Assembly (NCBI GenBank): GCA_964616985.1
Contig: CAZTVF010000027.1
Coordinates: 1-49,616, forward strand
Direction: 5' to 3'
Origin: CAZTVF01 sp964616985
GTDB lineage: Bacteria > Planctomycetota > Phycisphaerae > SM23-33
DNA: 49,616 nt
How positions within the stretch are numbered: the stretch's first letter is position 1; each line of letters opens with the position of its first letter. The notes under the pieces were generated by a model that saw only the letters and a program-made list of their open reading frames with translations, was not told the origin of the DNA and searched no databases. Position numbers and translations under genes: made by a program. Shown here in pieces: positions 1-7,882 of this stretch.

Positions 1-365
1 AGGAATTCTGGGGCATGCTCAAGGCGGCCGGCAAGGAAGTGATCTTCATGGTCGATGGCTGCATCGACAAGTACGCCGACGACATCTTCGCCTGCGGCGC
101 CCGCGGCATCATCAGCGAGCCCTACACCGACTACCGCCAGATCGCCCGCAAACACAAGGACTGCTTCCTCGCCGGCGAGGGCGACAACCGCGTGCTGTTC
201 CGCAACAACCCCGACGAGATCGACGCGATGGTCAAGCGGATGGTCGAGACGGCCGGCATGACCGGCGGCTACATGATGTGCATCGGCAACCACATCCCCT
301 GGAACATCCCCCCCGCCGCCATCAAACGCTACCTCGACCGCTCGGCGGAGTGGGCGAGGAGATAG
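1..365 (+). CDS. URO-D family protein, C-terminal fragment
   Basis: The window opens inside this gene. The frame is open from base 3 (Glu-Phe-Trp-Gly) to a TAG at 363-365, so only the last ~121 residues are visible. The residues resemble the end of the uroporphyrinogen decarboxylase (URO-D) fold as found in the methyltransferase-like members common in planctomycetes: a barrel strand ending VDGCIDKY, a segment GARGIISEP, and a closing GNHIPWNIPP loop followed by a short helix. Family members either decarboxylate uroporphyrinogen III or move methyl groups to corrinoids, and the fragment cannot separate these. It converges with the minus-strand glycosidase ending at 539, with palindromic repeats between them. 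Confidence 0.7.
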   Translation, partial: EFWGMLKAAGKEVIFMVDGCIDKYADDIFACGARGIISEPYTDYRQIARKHKDCFLAGEGDNRVLFRNNPDEIDAMVKRMVETAGMTGGYMMCIGNHIPWNIPPAAIKRYLDRSAEWARR

Positions 366-371
366 AGGGGG

Positions 372-410
372 GGCGGCCTTCCTGCCTCCGGCAGGCAAGC
401 CCAGGCCGCC
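372..410. repeat. Broken copy of the GGCGGCCTTCC...GGCCGCC repeat with an inserted palindrome
   Basis: GGGCGGCCTTCC at its left end and CCAGGCCGCC at its right end are the two halves of the dispersed repeat seen whole at 12607, 22327 and 49509. Here they are separated by about 18 bases containing TGCCTCCGGCAGGCA, a relative of the palindrome at 47534-47555. It lies between two converging genes. Confidence 0.6.
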
Positions 411-445
411 GCCTGTGACAGAGCGAGGCAGAGGAACATGATGCT

Positions 446-518
446 ACTGTCTTCTGGGTCCCGTAGGGACCGCTGAAGTTAGCCCAGTCGTCCCTACGGG
501 ACGCAGCAGCAGAACAGT
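446..518. repeat. Nested inverted repeat between convergent genes
   Basis: GTCCCGTAGGGAC at 458-470 and its exact reverse complement GTCCCTACGGGAC at 490-502 form a 13-bp inverted repeat with a 19-nt spacer. Each arm is itself nearly palindromic, so the DNA could form two small hairpins or one long one. Outer sequence (ACTGTCTTCTG on the left, CAGAACAGT on the right) extends the symmetry imperfectly. It lies between the stops of converging genes and could act as a terminator or be a small non-autonomous element. There is no T tract. Confidence 0.6.
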
Positions 519-538
519 CCACCGAGTCCTCCGTAACG

Positions 539-3418
539 CTACCGCACGTCGCGATAGGCGTGCGTGGCGACGTCGAAGAATTGGCCCTCGAACGAGCGGA
601 TGAGCGTGGTGTAGACGCGGAGGCGGAGGTCGTTTGGGCCGCGGCGAAGCTCAGCCGCGTCCACCTGCACGAGCCTGGGCGACCAAGGCATTGCGTGCCA
701 GGGCCCGCCGTTGAACGACACCTCGCACGCATCCTCGAACGAGCCCGGCAGGTCCATCTCCACCAGCACCGGCCCTGCGGTTTGGGGCGGCGCGAGTTCG
801 ACCGCCGCGGAATACTCGACGACCCCCGCGTAGTGCGGCAGGCGGTTGGCGCTGTAGTTCTCAAACTCCCCCGCCGTCGGCGGGGCGACCAGCGATGTCC
901 CGGTGAGTTCGACGCCGAAGCCGCCGGCGAGATAGAGCGCGTTGCGCAGGCCGCCGTCCATGCGATCCGTTTCCACCGTCACGGCGATCGTATTGGGCCC
1001 GGGCTGCAGCAGCGGCGTGATGTCCACGCCCACGCTGCCGCGGACGTGCGCGCGGCTGGGGACGAAATCCGCCGCCCCCAATGCCCGCCCGCCATTGATG
1101 CGGATGGACCACTCGCCCACGAGGGTCTCGGGCTCCATCACGAGTTCAACGGCGCCGGCGTAGCGGTTCTCGAATGCGGCCTCGTACAGCACGCACAAGG
1201 TGGGCAGGTTCAGCTGCGGCACGTCGCCGAAGAAGCCCTCCACCCGGGGCGAAATCCGGAACCCGCCCTTGGCCAACTGGTTCACCAGCGGCACGGCCGG
1301 AACCTTCGCCCGCTGCACCGGCGAGTCCTTCGGCAGCGACATCTCCCATTCGTACAGCCGCAGCACGTTGGGCGCCAGCGGCGCCACCCGCATGAGGCCT
1401 GCGACCCCCGCACGGATGGTCGGCGGCGCGATCGCCGCGGCCGAGGCGTCGGCGGCCGACGTCAGCAGCACCGACTCGAACGGCGCGATCGTGCGGGTAT
1501 ATTGGCCGCTCTCGCCAGCCAGTCGCGGCGGCAGTTCGTCATCCAGCGCGATCTCTCGCAGCGGCTCGGGGTGCTCGATCCGCAGCTTCACGCGCCGCCC
1601 GCCCGTGTTCAGCAGCAGCCAGACCGTGCGGTTGCCATCGGTCCTTCGCACGGCTTGAATGTCGTCAAGGCCCGCATCATCGGAGGCGATGGCGATCGCG
1701 GGCGGTGTGCTCCTTGCGATCGCTTCCGCCCAGCCGGCCGCGTCATTGGCAACCGCGTCCTCAATCACCGTCCCGCCGGCCTGCTTAAAGGTCGTCAGCC
1801 ACGCGGCAAGCTCGTCCTCCACAAACCGCATCGGGGGCACAACCACGACCTCGGCGCGAACATCGCGGACGGTGACTGCCCCGGCCTCGATGCTGCCGGC
1901 CTGGAGGATGTCGGTATCGACGACGAGAAAGTCGATTCGCCGCGCGGCCAGCCCCTGCAGGAGCGACTGGTAGAACGTGCAATGGCCGCCGTCGGGGAGG
2001 CCCGACGAAGGGTCCACCACCAGCACGCGCGCGTCGATGCGGGTGCCCTCGAACGCCCGCCCGATCCGCTCGACCCGCCGGGCCAGGTGCGGCCACTGCG
2101 GCCACCAGGGCATCTGGAAGAAGAAGCTCGGCGGCGCGTCGTGCTTGCGGAGGGCGTGCGTGCTGTAGAAGGCCGCGTGCGGCACGAGGTGCTTGACCCC
2201 CAGCAGCAGCAGTCCTTCGGCGATGAGTCGGGCATCCTGCAGCGTGGCCCCCCAGCCCAGGCTGTGGTAGCACTCGCACATGCTGCCGCTCTTGCCGTAG
2301 AAGTACGCCGCCGACGCGGTCGCCCGCGCGTTGCCCCGGGCGATGCCGCCCAGCAGGTCCATCTTCGCGCCGGCCTTGGTGTGGCCGGGCTCGCAGCCGG
2401 GGACGTCCAGGTGCCGAAGCTGCGAGAGGCGATACGACGGCTTCTCGCCGACGTTGGCCACGCGGTGCTCGCGGCACCAGCGGGCGATGGGCTCATCGAA
2501 GCTGCGGGTGAACATCTCGTACTGCACGCGGGACAGGTCGCGCAGCACCTGCAGGTGCCGCGGGTGAGAGGCATCCTGAAGCGCCGGCAATAGCGGCAGC
2601 ACGTCGTAGCCGCACCGCCGCTGGAACTCCGCCGGCACCAGGGCGGACCATGAGGGGCCCGTTTCATCCATGAAGAACGAACGGATGCTTATGCCCATCT
2701 CGGCCCTGAAGTGACGGGCGTACCACTGGTGCGTGAGGGCGATGAACCGCTCCACGGCGGCCGGGTTCATCACGTCGGGGAAGAAGCCCCAGTACTTGTG
2801 ATGCTCCTGCAGCACCTGCACCGACACATAGATGCGGTGCGGCTCGTCAGGCAGGAAAGCCTCCAGCGTCGGCGTTGGGCGGTTGGCGAAGTAACGTTTG
2901 CGATTGTACGAGGTCAGGCCGGTTTCCTGGTACGTTTCGTCGGGCAGCGTCATGCCCACAGAGGATAGAAGATCGATTTGTTGGCCCCATTGGGCATTTC
3001 CCGCAATGTCCAGCGGGCAGGCAACGCAGGCGAGCACCTTTCCGCGAGGCAACGGGAGTACCAGGTGCCGTCCACCCGTCTCATGCCTCGTCTGCACCAG
3101 TTGCGTCGCGGCCAGCTGCGGTTCGCCCAGGGCCACCATCCCGCCGGCGGCGCCGCTGGGGTAGGGGTACTCGTCGCCGATGTGCACGCTGAGGCCCAGC
3201 CGCTTGGCCTCGTCGACGGCTGCGGCGACCAGAAAGAAGTACGCCCCTGAGAGGTAAGGCTGCCGCAGCCCCTGGCGGGGGTGAATGAAGAAGCCCTTGA
3301 AGCCCCCCGCCGCCATCTCGCCCACCTGCCAGCGGATCTCGGCCTCGGTCATGTTACCGTTCCAGAACCACAGCGGGTAGAAGCCCCAGTCCATCGGTGC
3401 GTCGGCATCGGCGGTCAT
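539..3418 (-). CDS. GH106-like glycoside hydrolase (alpha-L-rhamnosidase family)
   Basis: This 959-residue protein probably removes terminal rhamnose or a related deoxysugar from a glycan. Its N-terminal region has the features I associate with GH106: PLWFWNGNM near residue 16, a segment GFKGFFIHPRQGL, a DEYPYPSGAAGG loop, and later FFMDETGPSW, which carries acidic residues suitable for catalysis. The C-terminal third looks like beta-sandwich domains with a carbohydrate-binding jelly roll. No signal peptide is visible, since the start reads MTADADAPMDWG. The ATG at 3418 is preceded by AGGAG at good spacing. It is the last gene of a minus-strand set with the PL8 lyase 46 bp upstream. The exact substrate is unknown and the family call rests on motif resemblance. 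Confidence 0.65.
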   Translation of the reverse strand: MTADADAPMDWGFYPLWFWNGNMTEAEIRWQVGEMAAGGFKGFFIHPRQGLRQPYLSGAYFFLVAAAVDEAKRLGLSVHIGDEYPYPSGAAGGMVALGEPQLAATQLVQTRHETGGRHLVLPLPRGKVLACVACPLDIAGNAQWGQQIDLLSSVGMTLPDETYQETGLTSYNRKRYFANRPTPTLEAFLPDEPHRIYVSVQVLQEHHKYWGFFPDVMNPAAVERFIALTHQWYARHFRAEMGISIRSFFMDETGPSWSALVPAEFQRRCGYDVLPLLPALQDASHPRHLQVLRDLSRVQYEMFTRSFDEPIARWCREHRVANVGEKPSYRLSQLRHLDVPGCEPGHTKAGAKMDLLGGIARGNARATASAAYFYGKSGSMCECYHSLGWGATLQDARLIAEGLLLLGVKHLVPHAAFYSTHALRKHDAPPSFFFQMPWWPQWPHLARRVERIGRAFEGTRIDARVLVVDPSSGLPDGGHCTFYQSLLQGLAARRIDFLVVDTDILQAGSIEAGAVTVRDVRAEVVVVPPMRFVEDELAAWLTTFKQAGGTVIEDAVANDAAGWAEAIARSTPPAIAIASDDAGLDDIQAVRRTDGNRTVWLLLNTGGRRVKLRIEHPEPLREIALDDELPPRLAGESGQYTRTIAPFESVLLTSAADASAAAIAPPTIRAGVAGLMRVAPLAPNVLRLYEWEMSLPKDSPVQRAKVPAVPLVNQLAKGGFRISPRVEGFFGDVPQLNLPTLCVLYEAAFENRYAGAVELVMEPETLVGEWSIRINGGRALGAADFVPSRAHVRGSVGVDITPLLQPGPNTIAVTVETDRMDGGLRNALYLAGGFGVELTGTSLVAPPTAGEFENYSANRLPHYAGVVEYSAAVELAPPQTAGPVLVEMDLPGSFEDACEVSFNGGPWHAMPWSPRLVQVDAAELRRGPNDLRLRVYTTLIRSFEGQFFDVATHAYRDVR

Positions 3419-3464
3419 AGCATCTCCTGTCGGGGTGGCGATTGAGCGGGCCTCTTGGCCGCTG

Positions 3465-5498
3465 CTACCGCGCCACGGTGAGCCTCGCGGCGGCGCCGGC
3501 GTGCTCGTGCTGGGGCAAGGGCACGGTGAGCGAAAGGCTATCCGGCCTCGACAGCTTCACGGTCACGGCCGCAGCCTGCCCCGCCGGGTCCGCCAGCGTC
3601 AGGTCGATCCGCCCCTCCACCGGCCGGTAGAGCACGATGCAGGGGGCATTGACCGCGAGCGACTGGGCGTCGGGGAACTCGACCGCCCCGGCCTCGTAGA
3701 ACACCGCGTGGCCGCGATGCTCCTTCGCGTGCCAGACGGCCTGGACCTGCACATCGTTTCGAGTGATTGTCAGCGGGGAGACATCCACGGCATCGGCCGC
3801 CAGACCCGGGGCGACCACGTAGGCATATTCCGCGTCGCGAGGTCCCGGCCCGTGATCGATCGCCGCCGTGAACACCGCCTGCGACTGCGGCTCGCCGGAG
3901 CCCACGCCGCAATCGCTCCACGCACCGTGCTGGGTCTGCAGGCGCATCTCGCCCTGGCCGCGGAGGATGGCATAGCCCACGCCGTCGTGCGAGAAGGCCG
4001 AGCCGGCCGCCAGCGCGTGCACGCCATCGGCCAGCGGGGCCGATCGGCCTTTGATGAAGACGCTGCCGCGGCGGCGGCATTGGTTGATTGTGGTGCACAC
4101 AGGCACATCGGCTGCAGACGCGATGCCCGCGCCCAGCGCCACCATGCAGCGGTCGAAGAAGAACCACGCCTTCTTCGCCGACAGCGTCATGCGGCTGAAG
4201 TCCATGGCTGCGCAGCCGACCTCGCCATCGCTGGCCCCGCCGGCGAAGGCCCGCTCGCCGCGCCGCACCAGTTCATCCACGTTCATCGGCCTCGGGTGCT
4301 GCTCGACCGTCGCGCCGGGCACGCGTCGCCAGTTCCACACGGAGAAGACGTCGCGATATTCGTCGCCGTCGCGCATCACGAAGCTGCCGCCCTCGGCCAG
4401 GTGGTGGCAGAGGCGGCCCTCGCCGCCGCCGCAGGGGAAGTCGACGTTCTCGAGGCGGTCGCTGGCGACGCGGACGGAGATGCAATAGTCATCGCGGTGG
4501 TGCACCATAAGGTTGCCCGACCAGAAGTGCCGGTTGCCGGACACGAACGACTTGCGCGCGTCTTCGCCCGCAGCCGCGATGGCGGCGAACTCCTCGCGCC
4601 GTGGGTGCTCCACCCTCGCCATCAGATTGGCGGCGCGGAGGAATCGCGAGTTCTCATGGCCAGCGCGGCTGATCTCGCGCCCGATGGCCCCGTACTCGAA
4701 TGTTCGCCCGCGGACCATCCAGCGGCTGCCGTCGAGCAGGAAGCGGGCGAACAGGTCGACCCCGTGCCGCGGCCACGCGTACGCCGTGCCGTCGGCCAGC
4801 CAGATGAAGCGGGCCACGTCGGCGGCGAAGTTCTGGCCGTACCCGCCGGAGTACAGCAGGCGACCGTGCTGGAAGAAACTCATGTCCGGCTGCAGGCCTT
4901 CCTCGGCGGGGCAGACGCGGACCTCGCGGCCGATGAGCTGCATGCCCTGCGAGACGAGGGCCGGGTCGTCGACGAGCAGCCCGTGGGCGACCTCGACGCC
5001 GGCGGTCCAGACGAGGTTGGCGCCCGTGAATCGCAGCACCGGCTGGTGAGACTCAAAGGCGGGCACGGCCCGCGCGATGTAAGAGCGGTCGCATGAGCCA
5101 TGCACCCGCATCAGCACCTCGGCCAGCAGGGCCGGGGCGCCGATCTGCATCCACCACCAGTTGGGGTTCTGCGGCGAGCGGTCGTACCAGAACCGCAAGC
5201 CGCACAGCACGGCCTGGAGCATCTCGTCCGGCCGCGACGCATCGCCCGCCGCCCCACCGCGCCAGGCGCACGCCATCGCCAGCAGGCGTTTGAGGTGATT
5301 GCCGGCCGACCAGTAAATCAGCAGTTGGCAGCCGTAGTCCACGTCGGCCCACGAGCCGTCGGCCCGCATGGAGGCGCGGAAGCCCTCGGCCCCGGCGCCC
5401 ATGGCCGAGACGGCGTTGCCGTTGCTGAAGTGGGCATCGCTGCACCAGCGGTCGCGAATGACCGCCAGCGCCGCCAGGCGTGGATCTGGTTCTGCCAT
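3465..5498 (-). CDS. Polysaccharide lyase family 8 (chondroitin AC / hyaluronate / xanthan lyase type)
   Basis: The 677-residue product should cleave a uronic-acid-containing polysaccharide by beta-elimination. Visible PL8 features are NWWWMQIGAP (residues 113-122), Asn161, then FFQHG with His211, YSGGYG with Tyr220, and GREISR with Arg274. The spacings His to Tyr (9) and Tyr to Arg (54) equal those of characterised chondroitin AC lyases, and Asn to His (50) equals that of hyaluronate lyase, so the active site looks intact. The segment KAWFFFD before the C-terminal beta domains is also typical. Known PL8 enzymes are usually secreted, but this one has no signal peptide. It begins one base after the stop of the GHL6-like gene, so the two are probably translationally coupled. 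Substrate (glycosaminoglycan or xanthan-like) cannot be decided. Confidence 0.88.
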   Translation of the reverse strand: MAEPDPRLAALAVIRDRWCSDAHFSNGNAVSAMGAGAEGFRASMRADGSWADVDYGCQLLIYWSAGNHLKRLLAMACAWRGGAAGDASRPDEMLQAVLCGLRFWYDRSPQNPNWWWMQIGAPALLAEVLMRVHGSCDRSYIARAVPAFESHQPVLRFTGANLVWTAGVEVAHGLLVDDPALVSQGMQLIGREVRVCPAEEGLQPDMSFFQHGRLLYSGGYGQNFAADVARFIWLADGTAYAWPRHGVDLFARFLLDGSRWMVRGRTFEYGAIGREISRAGHENSRFLRAANLMARVEHPRREEFAAIAAAGEDARKSFVSGNRHFWSGNLMVHHRDDYCISVRVASDRLENVDFPCGGGEGRLCHHLAEGGSFVMRDGDEYRDVFSVWNWRRVPGATVEQHPRPMNVDELVRRGERAFAGGASDGEVGCAAMDFSRMTLSAKKAWFFFDRCMVALGAGIASAADVPVCTTINQCRRRGSVFIKGRSAPLADGVHALAAGSAFSHDGVGYAILRGQGEMRLQTQHGAWSDCGVGSGEPQSQAVFTAAIDHGPGPRDAEYAYVVAPGLAADAVDVSPLTITRNDVQVQAVWHAKEHRGHAVFYEAGAVEFPDAQSLAVNAPCIVLYRPVEGRIDLTLADPAGQAAAVTVKLSRPDSLSLTVPLPQHEHAGAAARLTVAR

Positions 5499-5499
5499 G

Positions 5500-7668
5500 T
5501 TATTCGTACTCCGCCAGCAACATCTGGAACACCTTGAGCCTCGGGGCCGCCGCGTGCAGCGTGCCGTCAGGGTCCGTCGTGAACTTCACGGGTTTGAGCG
5601 ACGGGGCCGACAGCAGCCGCGTGAACTTCCGCCCCGCCGGCGGCCGCAGCGTGAACGGCACGCGCGGCAGCGGGATGGCCGGCAGCTGCGCCTGGTTGTT
5701 CAGGAAGCCCACGGTGATGCGCTTGTGCTCGGCCTGGTGGGCGGCATTCATCCACACGGCCGGGTGCGTCTGGGCGGCGAAGGTCAGCGGCTGCTCGCCG
5801 AGCAGCAGGCCCAGCAGGTGAAGCATGAGGCGGTCGTTGGCCTCGCTCTCGACCATCTCCAGGTCGGCGGCGCTGTAGATCGCCCGCCCGCGTCCAAACG
5901 TGTTCACGACGATCGCCGGGGCGCTGGTGTCCTCCCACGGCGGGGAACTGTGGATGCTGATCCACTTCTGATCGCCCAGGCCGCCCCACTCCTTGTTGTA
6001 GGGCAGGGTCACCGTCGCCAGCACCGTGCCCGTCGCGCCCTCGGCCAGGCGGATAACGCCCGCGCCCTCGCTGCCGCCCATGGCCAGGTGGCTGAGGTAC
6101 CGCTGCGGCTGGATCAGCCTGGCCAGCGCCGCGTCCTTGGCGTTCAGGTAGACCACCTTGCCGAAATCGTCGGCGGCCAGGTGACAACCGAAGACGTCGG
6201 CGAGCATGAAATCGTCCTGCCGGCCCTGGCGGCTTTCGACCAGCGACGAATGCCGGCTGGCGTACAGCCGCCCGCCGTCGGCCACGTACTGCCGGATCGC
6301 GTCGACCTCTTCTCGCGACAGCCGCAGCGCGTTGGGCAGGATGATGACCTTGTAGCGGCCCAGCTCGCCCAGCTGCTTGCGGGTGATGACGCCGAACGGC
6401 ATGTGCGACTGCTGCAGCAGCCGGCAGATGCCGCGGATCGCCTTCATGTGCGGGAAGTCCTTCTTCCAGATGTCGCTGTTGCGCATGTCGGTGCCGTTCT
6501 CGGCGAAATCCAACCGCGCGTCGTTGCCGAAGAACACGCCGATGTCCTCGATCTGCTCGCCGCCGAGGAAGGGCTCGTAGGCGGCCGTCTCGCGGAAGAT
6601 CTTGCCGATCCGCTTGTACACGGGCGTGTTGACCGTGCCGTCGGCGTTGACGGCGTCGATGAACAGGAACGCGCCCGAGAACAGCGTGGCGGCCTTGGCG
6701 GCCATCTCCATCTGCTCGTAGCTCTTGGTGCGCTCGTGATCCTGAAGGCTGACGCAGCGGCTGGTCATGAATTCCAGCGGCTTGCTGTTGGTCAGGCTGC
6801 TCATCAGCTTGCAAGTGACGAGCTGGTCGAGTGGATCGCCGTAGAAGTCGCCGCCGAGGAAGTCGCTCGCGTTGGCCGAGTCGACCGACGAGCCCATGGC
6901 CCAGCCGCGGGTGAGCGTGGCGCAGTTGTGATACACGGTGATGGCCGGCGCCTGCGGGTGGTGCTGGGCGTGGACCTTCTTGGTGTAGTCGGTGACGGTC
7001 TGGGCGAACTCGGCCATCCAGCCCTCGCGCGCGAGCTGGAACTGCGGCCACTCGGGCGTGAACCAGTCGATCTTCTCGGGGAATTCGGAGTGGTGCTCGC
7101 GACGGTAGCGGTCGCGGCAATGCGGGCACAGGCACATGCACGGCCAGAACGTCATGTCGTAGAACATGCCCACGAAGCAGTAGCCGCCCACGAGCTCGTC
7201 GATCTGGTCGTGCACGAACTTGCGGTAGTCGGGGTTGTTGGGGCACACCAGGCCGTACCGTGAGCCGGCGAAGCAGCCCAGGTCGCGGCGGTCGGTGACG
7301 TTCTGCCACGGCGCGTGCTGGCGCCACTCGGGCTTCTCCAGGAACGCCCAGTTATTGAAGATGACGCTGTAGTAGCCGCACGCGTCAATCTTCCGCTTGG
7401 CCAGCTCCGTGAGCATCTCGGCCACGATGTCGCGGCCGTGGAGGTTGGCGTGCATCTTGCCCGTCTTCGTGGGCCAGTAGCACAGGCCGATGTGCGACTG
7501 GCAGTAGAACATGGCCGAGCTCAGGCCGGCGGCCTCGTAGAGGTTCGCCATCCGCACGGGATCGTATTTAGTCAGGAACTTGTCGTTCCACTCGGTGATG
7601 TGCATGTCCACCAGCATGCGGCGGTAGCCGCGCTGGTACCACGGGGTCTGCGTCTGGCTCTCGGTCAT
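5500..7668 (-). CDS. GHL6-like glycosidase with beta-galactosidase trimerisation-type domain
   Basis: The product is 722 residues from the ATG at 7668, which has AAAGGA about 10 bases upstream. An in-frame ATG 12 codons earlier lacks a comparable site. The N-terminal half resembles the hypothetical glycosyl hydrolase 6 / alpha-L-fucosidase-like barrel: MLVDMHITEWNDKF, AGLSSAMFYCQSH, and a Cys-rich MCLCPHCRDRYRR stretch. From about residue 380 an alpha/beta segment (IGVFFGNDAR, YKVIILPNALRLS, VADGGRLYAS) matches the beta-galactosidase trimerisation fold. No signal peptide is seen. Its position directly before the PL8 lyase suggests a role in cutting the oligosaccharides that lyase releases. 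The linkage is not predictable here. Confidence 0.7.
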   Translation of the reverse strand: MTESQTQTPWYQRGYRRMLVDMHITEWNDKFLTKYDPVRMANLYEAAGLSSAMFYCQSHIGLCYWPTKTGKMHANLHGRDIVAEMLTELAKRKIDACGYYSVIFNNWAFLEKPEWRQHAPWQNVTDRRDLGCFAGSRYGLVCPNNPDYRKFVHDQIDELVGGYCFVGMFYDMTFWPCMCLCPHCRDRYRREHHSEFPEKIDWFTPEWPQFQLAREGWMAEFAQTVTDYTKKVHAQHHPQAPAITVYHNCATLTRGWAMGSSVDSANASDFLGGDFYGDPLDQLVTCKLMSSLTNSKPLEFMTSRCVSLQDHERTKSYEQMEMAAKAATLFSGAFLFIDAVNADGTVNTPVYKRIGKIFRETAAYEPFLGGEQIEDIGVFFGNDARLDFAENGTDMRNSDIWKKDFPHMKAIRGICRLLQQSHMPFGVITRKQLGELGRYKVIILPNALRLSREEVDAIRQYVADGGRLYASRHSSLVESRQGRQDDFMLADVFGCHLAADDFGKVVYLNAKDAALARLIQPQRYLSHLAMGGSEGAGVIRLAEGATGTVLATVTLPYNKEWGGLGDQKWISIHSSPPWEDTSAPAIVVNTFGRGRAIYSAADLEMVESEANDRLMLHLLGLLLGEQPLTFAAQTHPAVWMNAAHQAEHKRITVGFLNNQAQLPAIPLPRVPFTLRPPAGRKFTRLLSAPSLKPVKFTTDPDGTLHAAAPRLKVFQMLLAEYE

Positions 7669-7744
7669 GATTCGATGATCCTTTCTGGGTGCAAACAGGT
7701 TCATTCATCGGCCCGGAATTCTGCCTCATAGCACGACCGGGTGC

Positions 7745-7792
7745 CATGCTTTTAGGCCCGAAGGGCCTGCCTGCCGGCAGGCCAAAAGCATG
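7745..7792. repeat. Imperfect inverted repeat with CCTGCCGGCAGG core
   Basis: CATGCTTTT-A-GGCC at 7745-7758 pairs with GGCCAAAAGCATG at 7780-7792, giving a 13-bp stem with one bulged base. The loop contains the perfect palindrome CCTGCCGGCAGG at 7770-7781, shared with the element at 47534. It lies between the sialidase-like gene and the GHL6-like gene and may separate their transcripts. There is no T tract typical of a rho-independent terminator. Confidence 0.55.
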
Positions 7793-7825
7793 TTTGCCGC
7801 CCCGGGCCGGGACGGCCATGCGACG

Positions 7826-7844
7826 CACGGGCGAGACGCCCGTG
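7826..7844. repeat. Short hairpin repeat CACGGGCG-AGA-CGCCCGTG (copy 1)
   Basis: A perfect 8-bp stem with an AGA triloop lies 39 bases past the stop of the sialidase-like gene. A second copy with the same orientation and loop lies at 9304-9321, beyond the other end of that gene. Confidence 0.65.
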
Positions 7845-7882
7845 TTACGCCAAAACGCAACGCCCGTGCCACGGCAGAGGCC

